Shown here: in pieces, positions 28,863-40,698 of the stretch
How the letters are laid out: each line of letters starts with the position of its first letter
Position numbering within the stretch: the stretch's first letter is position 1
Source: Pseudomonas alkylphenolica
GTDB lineage: Bacteria; Pseudomonadota; Gammaproteobacteria; Pseudomonadales; Pseudomonadaceae
Direction of reading: 5' to 3'
Assembly (NCBI RefSeq): GCF_016009175.1
Contig: NZ_JADUCM010000025.1
Span: 17,769 to 81,768, forward strand
DNA: 64,000 bases
The notes under the pieces: generated by a model
What the model saw: the letters and a program-made list of their open reading frames with translations, nothing else
Database searches by the model: none
What the model was told of the DNA's origin: nothing
Made by a program: the position numbers and the translations under genes

Positions 28863-29618
28863 TCAGTTTCCTGCGGCGCGACAAATTGCACCGAATTCGT
28901 CTGCGTTCAGGGATGCCCCACCAATCAGGCCCCCATCGATATCCGGCATGCCGAACAGTTCAGCCGCATTGGCCGCCTTCACGCTGCCGCCGTATAGAAG
29001 CCGCACATTTTTCGCGACTTCGGCATTCTCTGCCGCCAGCTGTGCGCGGATGGCTGCATGCACATCCTGCGCTTGCTGTGGCGTGGCCGTCAGACCGGTA
29101 CCGATGGCCCAAACAGGCTCATAGGCAATCACCGCATTGGTGAAGGCGTCAACACCGAAAGCTTCGATGATGCTGCCCAGCTGACGCCCGACAATCTCAA
29201 GCGTTTTACCCGCTTCGCGCTCTTCGAGGGTTTCCCCTACACAGAGCACCGGCTTCAAACCGCAAGCCTGTGCCGCAGCGAACTTGCGATTGAGGACTTC
29301 GTCACTCTCGCCAATGATCTGGCGGCGCTCCGAGTGCCCAATCAGTACCAGCCCGCAACCTGCCTCGACCAGCTGACTCGGTGCAATTTCACCGGTCAGT
29401 GCGCCTTGCTCAGGCTCTACCGCAGAATTCTGAGCGCCGACGGTAATCGACTTCCCGTGCAGCCCATCAATCACTTGATTGATGTACAGCGCGGGTGGAA
29501 ACACCGCGACCTCAACACCGCTCGGCAGGACTTGATTGCTCAAGCCCTTGATCAGCTCAGCGACGCTGGCGCGGGTACCGTGCATCTTCCAGTTACCAGC
29601 TACCATAGGGCGACGCAT
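28863..29618 (-). CDS. tpiA: Triosephosphate isomerase
   Basis: Interconverts dihydroxyacetone phosphate and glyceraldehyde-3-phosphate. It has 251 residues. The active site is visible: Asn and Lys in VAGNWKMHG, His in IGHSERR and Glu in AYEPVWAIGTG, then the phosphate loop LLYGGSVKAANA. It lies between glmM and secG, as in other Pseudomonas. Confidence 0.97.
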   Translation of the reverse strand: MRRPMVAGNWKMHGTRASVAELIKGLSNQVLPSGVEVAVFPPALYINQVIDGLHGKSITVGAQNSAVEPEQGALTGEIAPSQLVEAGCGLVLIGHSERRQIIGESDEVLNRKFAAAQACGLKPVLCVGETLEEREAGKTLEIVGRQLGSIIEAFGVDAFTNAVIAYEPVWAIGTGLTATPQQAQDVHAAIRAQLAAENAEVAKNVRLLYGGSVKAANAAELFGMPDIDGGLIGGASLNADEFGAICRAAGN

Positions 29619-29684
29619 GCTGTACCTCGTCGGTCAAAGTGGGCGCAGATGTTACCCAACCCGATCACGGCTGGCAAGCGTATT

Positions 29685-31025
29685 TCAAACGCAAACTTCA
29701 CTTACCAGTTTTGCCAGTGCTTCGGCATGCGCACGAACCTGATTTTCGTCGTCGCCTTCGACCATGACACGCACCAATGGCTCTGTTCCGGACTTGCGCA
29801 ACAACACGCGACCACGCCCGGCCATTTCCTCGGTCACACGCGCACTGGCCTCTTTCACTGCCGGGTGCTCCAGCGGGTCAACCTTGCTAGCGCCAAAGCG
29901 CACATTGATCAGCACCTGCGGGCACTTGCGCAGCGCCTGACGCGCCTGCGCCAGAGTCTCGCCACGACGCTTGAGCGCCAACAGCACCTGCAGGGCGGCA
30001 ATGATCGCATCGCCGGTTGTAGTGTGGTTACAGCACACGACATGCCCGGAGTTCTCACCACCGATCACCCAGTCGCGCTCCAGCAACTCGGCCATCACAT
30101 AACGGTCACCGACCTTGGCACGCACGAAGGGGATATCGAGGTCCTTCAGGGCCAGTTCCAGCCCCAGGTTGCTCATCAGCGTACCGACGACACCACCTTG
30201 CAGCTTGCCGCGCTCCTTGAGGTCACGAGCGATGATGAACAACAACTCGTCACCATCGACGATCGCCCCGGTGTGATCAACCATCAGCACCCGGTCGCCA
30301 TCGCCATCGAAAGCGATACCCAGGTGGGCATGACCCACGAGAACGGCAGCCTGCAACGATTCGATGTGAGTCGAACCACAGCTTTCATTGATGTTCAGGC
30401 CATCAGGCTGAGCCGACAGTACCGTTACCTCGGCGCCAAGCTCACGAAAAACGCTTGGAGCCACTTTGTACGTGGCGCCGTGCGCGCAATCGATCACCAG
30501 CTTCAGGCCGGCAAAATCAGTGCTGGTCGGCACGCTGCTTTTACAAAATTCGATATAGCGCCCGGCTGCGTCGTTGATCCGCGATACCTTGCCAAGCTTG
30601 CTTGACTCAACCACGGTCATCGGCTGATCGAGCAATTCTTCGATCATCAACTCCACTTCGTCAGGCAGCTTGGTGCCCTGACCGGAGAAGAACTTGATGC
30701 CGTTGTCGTCGTGCGGGTTATGCGAAGCACTGATGACAATGCCCGCCTCGGCATGGAAGGTGCGCGTCAGGTAGGCGATTGCAGGGGTCGGCATCGGCCC
30801 GAGCAGCATCACATCAGCACCTGCGGCGGACAACCCGGCCTCCAGGGCAGATTCGAACATGTAGCCAGAGATACGAGTGTCCTTACCCACCAACACCCGA
30901 CAAGCGCCCATTTTGCGGAACGCCATGCCCGCAGCCCAACCGAGCTTGAGCATAAAATCCGGTGTGATTGGATATTCGCCGACACGGCCACGAATGCCGT
31001 CGGTACCAAAGTATTTTCTGCTCAT
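29685..31025 (-). CDS. glmM: Phosphoglucosamine mutase
   Basis: Converts glucosamine-6-phosphate to glucosamine-1-phosphate for peptidoglycan and LPS. It has 446 residues. The phospho-Ser is in GIVISASHNPHDDNG, the metal site is DGDGDRVLMVD, and the sugar loop GGENSGHVVC is intact. The ATG at 31025 (MSRKYFGTDGIRG) has GGAGCG upstream. folP precedes it by 16 bases. Confidence 0.97.
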   Translation of the reverse strand: MSRKYFGTDGIRGRVGEYPITPDFMLKLGWAAGMAFRKMGACRVLVGKDTRISGYMFESALEAGLSAAGADVMLLGPMPTPAIAYLTRTFHAEAGIVISASHNPHDDNGIKFFSGQGTKLPDEVELMIEELLDQPMTVVESSKLGKVSRINDAAGRYIEFCKSSVPTSTDFAGLKLVIDCAHGATYKVAPSVFRELGAEVTVLSAQPDGLNINESCGSTHIESLQAAVLVGHAHLGIAFDGDGDRVLMVDHTGAIVDGDELLFIIARDLKERGKLQGGVVGTLMSNLGLELALKDLDIPFVRAKVGDRYVMAELLERDWVIGGENSGHVVCCNHTTTGDAIIAALQVLLALKRRGETLAQARQALRKCPQVLINVRFGASKVDPLEHPAVKEASARVTEEMAGRGRVLLRKSGTEPLVRVMVEGDDENQVRAHAEALAKLVSEVCV

Positions 31026-31041
31026 AGACGCTCCTTCACAC

Positions 31042-31893
31042 TTACTCGGCGGTTTGAACCGCCTCAATCATTCGCACGATATCGGCAGTTTCAGCGACAT
31101 CGTGAACGCGCAGAATACTCGCGCCCTTGGTCATCGCCAATGCAGCCAGTGCCAGGCTGCCAAAGAGCCGCTGCTCGACAGGACGATCCAGGGTCTGCCC
31201 GATCATGCTTTTGCGCGAAACACCCACCAACAGTGGACGCCCTAGGCGGTAGAGGGACTCCATGTGCTTGAACAGGCTGAGGTTGTGCGCAAGCGTTTTG
31301 GCAAAGCCGAACCCCGGATCAAGGATGATCCTCCCGGCATCGATGCCCACAGCAGCACAGGCAGCCATTCGCTGCTCAAGATAGCTCGCCACTTCAGCGG
31401 TGACATCGTCGTAATGCGGATTGTCCTGCATGTCACCCGGCTCACCGCGCATGTGCATCAGGCACACCGGCAGCCCCGTGGCCGCCGCCGCATCCAGAGC
31501 ACCATCGCGACTGAGCGAACGCACATCATTGATCAAGCCGGCACCCAGGCGCGCCGCCTCACGGATAACCGCTGGCGTCGATGTATCAACCGAGATCACC
31601 ACATCCAGTTCGCGATTGATCACCTCGACCATCGGCGCAACGCGCTCCAGCTCTTCAAGTGCTGAAACCGCTCGGGCACCGGGCCGCGTTGACTCGCCGC
31701 CGATATCAATCAGCGTAGCGCCTGCCGCAACCATCGCTTCGGCATGACGCAACGCTGCATCACGCTGATTGAAGCGACCGCCATCAGAGAAGGAGTCGGG
31801 GGTGACATTGAGGATACCCATGACATGGGTACGGGACAAATCAAGAACCCGGTTGCCGCAAGGCAACCGGGTTGGGTACTGCTGTGAGGTCAT
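31042..31893 (-). CDS. folP: Dihydropteroate synthase
   Basis: Condenses p-aminobenzoate with the dihydropterin pyrophosphate made by FolK; target of sulfonamides. It has 283 residues with signatures ILNVTPDSFSDGG and DIGGESTRPGA, and the C-terminal RVHDVAET. It begins 8 bases after ftsH. Confidence 0.97.
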   Translation of the reverse strand: MTSQQYPTRLPCGNRVLDLSRTHVMGILNVTPDSFSDGGRFNQRDAALRHAEAMVAAGATLIDIGGESTRPGARAVSALEELERVAPMVEVINRELDVVISVDTSTPAVIREAARLGAGLINDVRSLSRDGALDAAAATGLPVCLMHMRGEPGDMQDNPHYDDVTAEVASYLEQRMAACAAVGIDAGRIILDPGFGFAKTLAHNLSLFKHMESLYRLGRPLLVGVSRKSMIGQTLDRPVEQRLFGSLALAALAMTKGASILRVHDVAETADIVRMIEAVQTAE

Positions 31894-31901
31894 ATAAACC
31901 C

Positions 31902-33818
31902 TTAGAGTTGCGCCGCTGGGCCGCCAATCGGCGATTCCGGACGATCACCCTGCTGCGCAGGAGTGCCCGAAGCGCCTGATCCACCTTCCCAGTCGCGCGG
32001 CTCACGCGGTGTGCGACCTGCCATGATGTCGTCGATCTGATCGGCATCAATGGTTTCGTACTTCATCAGCGCGTCGGCCATTGCATCAAGCTTGTCGCGG
32101 TTGTCGGTAAGGATCTGCTTGGCGGTCGCGTAGCACTGGTCGATGATGCTGCGCACCTCGGAGTCGATCAGCTTGGCGGTCTCACCTGAAACACTGGCGT
32201 GCTGCGAGCCTGCACTGCGACCCAGGAACACCTCACCCTCTTCCTCGGCATACATCAGCGGCCCAAGTTTCTCGGACAGGCCCCACTTGGTAACCATGTT
32301 CCGCGCAATCTGGCTGGCACGCATGATGTCGTTGGACGCACCGGTCGTCACGCCATCAAAGCCCAGGGTCATTTCCTCGGCAATACGACCGCCGTACAGC
32401 GAGCAGATCTGACTGATCAGTGCGCGCTTGGAAAGGCTGTAGCGATCCTCTTCAGGCAGGAACATGGTCACGCCCAAGGCGCGGCCACGCGGGATGATCG
32501 ACACCTTGTAGACCGGGTCATGCTCAGGCACGACGCGTCCGACAATGGCGTGACCAGCCTCGTGATAAGCGGTGTTCTGCTTCTCTTTTTCCGACATGAC
32601 CATGGTCTTGCGCTCGGCACCCATCATGATCTTGTCTTTGGCCAGTTCGAACTCTTTCATTTCAACCACGCGCTTGCCGCCACGCGCAGCAAACAACGAA
32701 GCTTCGTTGACCAGGTTGGCGAGGTCAGCACCGGAGAAACCAGGAGTACCACGGGCAATAACGGCAGGATTGACGTTCTCGCCAATCGGCACTTTACGCA
32801 TGTGCACTTTGAGGATCTGCTCACGACCACGGATGTCTGGCAGGCCAACGACAACCTGACGGTCGAAACGGCCGGGACGCAGCAGCGCCGGGTCGAGTAC
32901 GTCCGGACGGTTGGTCGCGGCGATGACGATGATGCCGTCATTCATTTCGAAGCCGTCCATCTCTACCAGCAGCTGGTTGAGGGTCTGCTCACGCTCATCG
33001 TGACCACCGCCCATGCCGGCGCCACGATGGCGACCAACGGCATCGATCTCGTCGATAAAGATGATGCACGGGGCATGCTTCTTGGCCTGTTCGAACATGT
33101 CACGAACACGGCTGGCACCCACACCGACGAACATTTCGACGAAGTCGGAACCAGAGATGGTGAAAAACGGTACTTTTGCTTCGCCGGCAATGGCCTTGGC
33201 CAGCAGGGTCTTACCGGTACCCGGTGGACCCACCATCAGTACACCGCGCGGAATACGGCCACCCAGGCGCTGGAACTTGCCCGGGTCGCGCAGGAACTCG
33301 ACGAGCTCGCCGACTTCTTCCTTCGCTTCGTCGCAACCGGCGACATCGGCAAGGGTGGTTTTAACCTGGTCTTCGGACAGCAGGCGCGCCTTGCTCTTGC
33401 CGAAACTCATCGGCCCGCCCTTGCCTCCGGCACCGCCTTGCATCTGGCGCATGAAGAACATGAACACGGCAATGATGACGAGGATCGGGAAGCTGGCCAC
33501 CAGCAACTGGGTCCAGATGGACTGCTGCTCAGGCTGCTTGCCTTCGACCACAACGTGGTTGTCGACCAGATCGCCGATCAGGCCGTTGTCCTGAATGGCC
33601 GGACGGATGGTCTTGAAGCTGTCGCCATCAGTACGCTTGCCGGTGATGACATAGCCATCGACCGCTACGCGCTCGACCTTGCCATCCTTGACCTGCTGAA
33701 TGAAGTCGGAATAGTTGAGGGTCTGCGGCTCATTCGGGCTGGAGAAGTTGTTCATCACCGTCACCAGGACAGCGGCGATGATCAACCACAGGATCAAGTT
33801 CTTTGCCATATCGTTCAA
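31902..33818 (-). CDS. ftsH: ATP-dependent zinc metalloprotease FtsH
   Basis: Membrane-bound AAA+ protease that degrades misfolded membrane proteins, sigma-32 and LpxC. It has 638 residues: two membrane segments (about 8-25 and 105-123) around a periplasmic domain, Walker A GPPGTGKTLLAKA, Walker B IIFIDEIDAVG, the arginine-finger region and the zinc motif HEAGHAIVG. The TTG at 33818 has AGAGGG 7 bases upstream; the ATG three codons later is the alternative. Confidence 0.96.
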   Translation of the reverse strand: MNDMAKNLILWLIIAAVLVTVMNNFSSPNEPQTLNYSDFIQQVKDGKVERVAVDGYVITGKRTDGDSFKTIRPAIQDNGLIGDLVDNHVVVEGKQPEQQSIWTQLLVASFPILVIIAVFMFFMRQMQGGAGGKGGPMSFGKSKARLLSEDQVKTTLADVAGCDEAKEEVGELVEFLRDPGKFQRLGGRIPRGVLMVGPPGTGKTLLAKAIAGEAKVPFFTISGSDFVEMFVGVGASRVRDMFEQAKKHAPCIIFIDEIDAVGRHRGAGMGGGHDEREQTLNQLLVEMDGFEMNDGIIVIAATNRPDVLDPALLRPGRFDRQVVVGLPDIRGREQILKVHMRKVPIGENVNPAVIARGTPGFSGADLANLVNEASLFAARGGKRVVEMKEFELAKDKIMMGAERKTMVMSEKEKQNTAYHEAGHAIVGRVVPEHDPVYKVSIIPRGRALGVTMFLPEEDRYSLSKRALISQICSLYGGRIAEEMTLGFDGVTTGASNDIMRASQIARNMVTKWGLSEKLGPLMYAEEEGEVFLGRSAGSQHASVSGETAKLIDSEVRSIIDQCYATAKQILTDNRDKLDAMADALMKYETIDADQIDDIMAGRTPREPRDWEGGSGASGTPAQQGDRPESPIGGPAAQL

Positions 33819-33969
33819 TTAGCTACCCTCTGAAGCCGGCTGACGGCGCAGCCGTGCCTCGCATGATATTCACCGGCCTAACTTACTACATAACCCACAC
33901 ATCTGCAGGCGCCGTCTGTAACCCTTTGTGAAACCTAGACTACACGATGTTCATCCAAGTCAGGCAGGA

Positions 33970-33996
33970 CATCCGATTGGAAAAAACTATCGGATG
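33970..33996 (-). other. Hairpin in the rlmE-ftsH intergenic region
   Basis: CATCCGAT (33970-33977) and ATCGGATG (33989-33996), perfect 8-bp arms around an A/T-rich loop. It may end rlmE transcription or be part of the ftsH leader. The rest of 33819-34021 shows no further clear signal. Confidence 0.35.
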
Positions 33997-34021
33997 CCCC
34001 GAAAGCCACCGGCTTGAAGCC

Positions 34022-34645
34022 TTACTCGCCGCGATAACCCCGTGCCAGCAAGTACTGCTCGCGGGAACGATCCCGCGAGGAATCCGGCTTGAGCATCTGG
34101 ACCTTGTCGAATTTCTGACGAGCGTCCTTCAGGTATACGTCAAACCCTTCGCCCTGAAAAATCTTGATCAGGAAATCACCACCCGGCTTGAGCACCCGGG
34201 TCGCCAGATCGAGGGCCAGTTCGCACAGGAACATGGCCTTGGGGATATCCACGGCAGGCGTACCACTCATATTGGGGGCCATATCGGAAATCACAAGGTC
34301 TACATGCGAATTACCGACCGCAGCAAGGATCTGCTCCAGCACTTCGTCCTGGGTGAAGTCGCCCTGAACGAAGGTTACGTCCGGAATGCTGTCCATTTCG
34401 AGGATGTCGGAGGCAATCAGGCGACCCTGGCCACCGATCAGACGACTGGTCACCTGCGACCAGCCACCCGGTGCCGCACCCAGGTCGACTACGCTCATAC
34501 CAGGACGGATGATCCGGTACTTCTCCTGGATTTCCAGCAATTTGTAGCTCGCACGCGAGCGATAACCGTCCTTTTGCGCCTTTTTGACGTAAGGATCGTT
34601 GAAGTGTTCTTTCAGCCAGCCAAGGCTTGTCTTGGAACGCGCCAC
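34022..34645 (-). CDS. rlmE: 23S rRNA 2'-O-ribose U2552 methyltransferase
   Basis: FtsJ/RrmJ family enzyme acting on the 50S subunit. It has 207 residues. The SAM site is VVDLGAAPGGWSQV, and the K-D-K-E catalytic set is represented by RASYKLLEI, ISDMAPNMSG, LIKIFQGEGF and the C-terminal SREQYLL. ftsH follows after about 200 bases, the usual order. yhbY diverges from it. Confidence 0.95.
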   Translation of the reverse strand: MARSKTSLGWLKEHFNDPYVKKAQKDGYRSRASYKLLEIQEKYRIIRPGMSVVDLGAAPGGWSQVTSRLIGGQGRLIASDILEMDSIPDVTFVQGDFTQDEVLEQILAAVGNSHVDLVISDMAPNMSGTPAVDIPKAMFLCELALDLATRVLKPGGDFLIKIFQGEGFDVYLKDARQKFDKVQMLKPDSSRDRSREQYLLARGYRGE

Positions 34646-34702
34646 TGGGCACCTCGATGATTAGGGTCGTGATTAACTGGGCGGATCCACGGGCCCTCGG
34701 GT

Positions 34703-34719
34703 AAAATGGCCGCCATTTT
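34703..34719. promoter_or_regulatory. Perfect 17-base palindrome at the yhbY start region
   Basis: AAAATGGC-C-GCCATTTT lies 28 bases before yhbY, overlapping a possible TAAAAT -10 element (34702-34707). It could be an operator or a 5' hairpin of the yhbY mRNA. No matching -35 was found at normal spacing. Confidence 0.4.
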
Positions 34720-34746
34720 TACAGAATCAGACACAAGGGTCAGATT

Positions 34747-35055
34747 ATGCCGCTCAATAACGAGCAGAAGAAACAGTACAAATCCATTGGCCACGATCTG
34801 AAACCAGTTCTGATTGTGGCAGGCAATGGGCTGACTGAGGGCGTTATCGCTGAACTCGAACGCGCTCTGGCCGATCATGAACTGATCAAGGTCGAGATTC
34901 GCTCGGAAGATCGGGAAGAACGTGCCGCCGCAATCGCCGCACTGTGCAAGGCCGGTCGCGCCGAACTGGTGCAGACCATTGGGAAAAAAGCACTGATCTA
35001 CCGCCGCAACCCACAGCCGAACAAGCAGCTGTCGAACATCCATCGTTACAAGTGA
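34747..35055 (+). CDS. yhbY: CRM-domain RNA-binding protein YhbY
   Basis: 102 residues forming a single CRM domain, linked to 50S assembly. It shows LKPVLIVAGNGLTEGVIAELERAL and a GxxG-like loop with GKKALIYRR. Divergent from rlmE, convergent with the DUF4149 gene. Confidence 0.9.
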   Translation: MPLNNEQKKQYKSIGHDLKPVLIVAGNGLTEGVIAELERALADHELIKVEIRSEDREERAAAIAALCKAGRAELVQTIGKKALIYRRNPQPNKQLSNIHRYK

Positions 35056-35079
35056 TGTTCGTTCCGGTCAGTGGCGCGC

Positions 35080-35517
35080 TTAGCGCGCCCTGCCCGGCAC
35101 CGGCTGAGCAGCCAGTACGATACCGCTGATCCCCAGAACAGCGAAGCAGAACACCTGCCATCGCTCCCCTACGGAAACACCGTAGCGCAAGGTGTAGTAG
35201 CCGACACACGCGGTAAACCCTACCAGCAGCATCTGGCCGCTGAAGGTCTGCCACCAGGCCGCAACCCCCCTCAACCTCACCAATACCGCCAGCTGGGTCA
35301 GCAGGCCGACTGCTGCCACGCCGATCAACCAGCGGTCAATCTGCACGGCGATGTCCTGCACCAGCAACGGCGCCAGGCCACTGACCTTGAGCGCCGGCAC
35401 CAGCCCGACGTGAAACACCCACAGGCCGCCAACCCAGAAGACCTGGGCCAGCTGCCAGAGGATCCCTTCGAGGGTTGGCGCCGGCAGGTACCGGTCAGAT
35501 GTGTTTGACTTCGACAA
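35080..35517 (-). CDS. DUF4149 membrane protein
   Basis: A small membrane protein of 145 residues with four hydrophobic segments (for example LWQLAQVFWVGGLWVFHVGL and GVAAVGLLTQLAVLV). It matches the DUF4149 protein usually found after greA in Pseudomonas. No ATG or GTG is available near the conserved start; a TTG at 35517 with a weak purine-rich site gives a sensible length and overlaps the greA end by 23 bases. Longer versions would run antiparallel-frame through greA and look non-coding. Function unknown. Confidence 0.7.
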   Translation of the reverse strand: MSKSNTSDRYLPAPTLEGILWQLAQVFWVGGLWVFHVGLVPALKVSGLAPLLVQDIAVQIDRWLIGVAAVGLLTQLAVLVRLRGVAAWWQTFSGQMLLVGFTACVGYYTLRYGVSVGERWQVFCFAVLGISGIVLAAQPVPGRAR

Positions 35518-35973
35518 TCTCGTACTCGACCGTGCCACTTGGCGTTTTGACGACGACGGTATCGCCTTCTTCCTTGCCGATGATTGCACGGGCAATCGGT
35601 GCCCCGGCAGAGAGCTTGCCCTTCTTGATGTCAGCCTCGTCCTCACCCACGATCTGATAGGTCACCTGATCGCCAGTTTCGGTGTTCTCCAGATCCACGG
35701 TAGTACCGAAGATGACCTTCCCGGTATGGGGAATGGTGGTCACATCGATCACGACCGAGTTCTGCAGGCGGCCTTCGATATCACGGATACGCGCTTCGAC
35801 CATGCCCTGCTCTTCACGGGCGGCATGGTATTCGGCGTTTTCCTTGAGATCACCCAGCTCGCGGGCCTCGCCAATTGCCTGACTCAAGCGCGGGCGCTCG
35901 GTCTTGCTCAGGAACAGGTGCTCCTCCTCCAGGGCGCGAGCGCCCTGGACGGTCATCGGGTATTTGGTAATGC

Positions 35974-35977
<4 letters not shown>
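35495..35977 (-). CDS. greA: Transcription elongation factor GreA
   Basis: Stimulates RNA cleavage in backtracked RNA polymerase. It has 160 residues: an N-terminal coiled coil with the tip acidic residues in GDLKENAEYHAAREEQ, and a C-terminal FKBP-like domain. Its ATG overlaps the carB stop (ATGA, 35974-35977). carB-greA linkage is known from P. aeruginosa. Confidence 0.96.
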
Positions 35978-39195
<3,218 letters not shown>

Positions 39196-39298
39196 GGGTA
39201 TCACTCAATTCCGCAGGTCAGTCGGCAAGCCGCTTTGAACAATCTTGGGACAGCACCTGAACGCGGCTTGCACCGGTTCAGGGCCTTCTCGCAGGTGC

Positions 39299-40435
39299 TC
39301 AGCGGCGCTTGGCCATGGCATCGATGAAACGGTCGAACAGTGGCGCGACGTCGGTCGGGCCCGGGCTGGCTTCAGGGTGACCCTGGAAGCTGAAAGCGCT
39401 CTTGTCGGTGCGCTCGATACCTTGCAGGGTACCGTCGAACAGCGACTTGTGGATGGCGCGAACGTTGCTCGGCAAGGTCGCTTCGTCAACCGCAAAACCG
39501 TGGTTCTGGCTGGTGATCATCACCACGCCGGTATCCAGGTCCTGGACCGGGTGGTTGGCGCCGTGGTGACCATGGCCCATCTTCACGGTCTTGGCGCCGG
39601 AGGCCAGGGCCAGCAACTGGTGACCCAGGCAAATGCCGAACACCGGAATTTCGGTCTCGAGGATGTCCTTGATCGCCTGGATCGCGTAGTCGCATGGCTC
39701 CGGATCACCAGGGCCGTTGGACAGGAAAACGCCATCCGGGTTGAGCGCCAGTACTTCGCTGGCCGGGGTTTGCGCCGGCACCACGGTCAGGCGGCAGCCG
39801 CGGGCAACCAGCATGCGCAGGATGTTCAGCTTGACGCCGAAGTCGTAGGCAACCACGTGGTACGGCAGCTCGGCGGCATCGATGGTCGCGTGGCTGTCGG
39901 TTTTCAGTTCCCAGACGCTGGAGCGCCATTCGTAGCTGTTTTTGGTGCTGACGACTTTCGCCAGGTCCATGCCTTTGAGACCAGGGAAACCGCGAGCGGC
40001 GGCAATTGCAGCCTCTTCGCTGATGTTGTCACCGGCCAGGATGCAACCGTTCTGCGCGCCCTTTTCACGCAGGATGCGCGTCAGGCGACGGGTATCGATA
40101 CCGGCGATCGCTACAACATTGTTGGCCTTGAGGTAGTCGGGCAGCGACTGCTTGTTACGCCAGTTGCTGGCGATCAGTGGCAGGTCGCGAATCACCAGGC
40201 CGGCCGACCAGACGCGATCGGATTCGGCATCTTCCGGCGTGGTACCAGTGTTGCCAATGTGCGGGTAAGTCAGGGTAACGATTTGCTGCGCATAGGAAGG
40301 GTCAGTCAGGATTTCCTGATAGCCGGTCATTGCGGTGTTAAACACCACCTCACCAACGGTTTGTCCGTCGGCTCCAATGGCTTCACCGCGAAAAATGCTG
40401 CCATCGGCAAGGGCGAGTATGGCTGGCTTAGTCAA
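39299..40435 (-). CDS. carA: Carbamoyl-phosphate synthase small subunit (glutaminase)
   Basis: Hydrolyses glutamine and passes ammonia to CarB. It has 378 residues. The nucleophilic Cys is in FGICLGHQLLALA, and the His-Glu pair in the C-terminal GHPEASPGP. It starts with TTG at 40435, supported by GGGAGGT 5 bases upstream. An unusual start codon with a strong ribosome binding site, behind a leader with a terminator-like hairpin. Confidence 0.96.
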   Translation of the reverse strand: MTKPAILALADGSIFRGEAIGADGQTVGEVVFNTAMTGYQEILTDPSYAQQIVTLTYPHIGNTGTTPEDAESDRVWSAGLVIRDLPLIASNWRNKQSLPDYLKANNVVAIAGIDTRRLTRILREKGAQNGCILAGDNISEEAAIAAARGFPGLKGMDLAKVVSTKNSYEWRSSVWELKTDSHATIDAAELPYHVVAYDFGVKLNILRMLVARGCRLTVVPAQTPASEVLALNPDGVFLSNGPGDPEPCDYAIQAIKDILETEIPVFGICLGHQLLALASGAKTVKMGHGHHGANHPVQDLDTGVVMITSQNHGFAVDEATLPSNVRAIHKSLFDGTLQGIERTDKSAFSFQGHPEASPGPTDVAPLFDRFIDAMAKRR

Positions 40436-40480
40436 GAAGACCTCCCGTAAATCAAGCCTGAAGGGGCGATCGCAGGTTGC

Positions 40481-40518
40481 AAAAAAGCGGAATGACGTAT
40501 AGACACGTCACCCCGCTT
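40481..40518 (-). terminator. Attenuator-like hairpin in the carA leader
   Basis: AAGCGG..TGACGT (40485-40498) pairs with ACGTCA..CCGCTT (40505-40518), interrupted by a 2-base mismatch. On the leftward transcript it ends in six T. It sits about 45-80 bases before the carA start. P. aeruginosa carA is reported to use leader attenuation. Confidence 0.65.
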
Positions 40519-40528
40519 TCTTAATCGA

Positions 40529-40560
40529 ATTATCTGCGCGCTTTTAGTGGACACACTAAA
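40529..40560 (-). promoter_or_regulatory. Candidate carA promoter with overlapping palindrome
   Basis: On the leftward strand GATAAT (complement of 40529-40534) is a good -10. At the -35 position lies an inverted repeat, TTTAGTG-GACA-CACTAAA (40543-40560), and no consensus -35. A repressor or activator site is likely but unproven. Confidence 0.45.
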
Positions 40561-40646
40561 GCTGTAGCTTACAGAAAAACGCTTTTTTGGTCTACCACTG
40601 ATGTGCCTGAAAGGCGCAGGAATGCGACAGGGCGCATGGGAGGCTT

Positions 40647-40686
40647 GCGGGAGCGGATTCACCATTCCGGTTAATCCGCTCCCGCA
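40647..40686. repeat. REP-like inverted repeat between carA and dapB
   Basis: GCGGGAGCGGATT (40647-40659) and AATCCGCTCCCGC (40673-40685), 13-bp perfect arms around a 13-base loop. It resembles Pseudomonas REP palindromes and may also end dapB transcription. Confidence 0.5.
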
Positions 40687-40698
40687 GGGGTATTGCGA

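Noticed and set aside
40569..40637. A 22-codon frame upstream of carA as the attenuation leader peptide
   Set aside because: It lies upstream of the best -10 element (40529-40534) and would not be on that transcript. The frame at 40452-40511 fits better.
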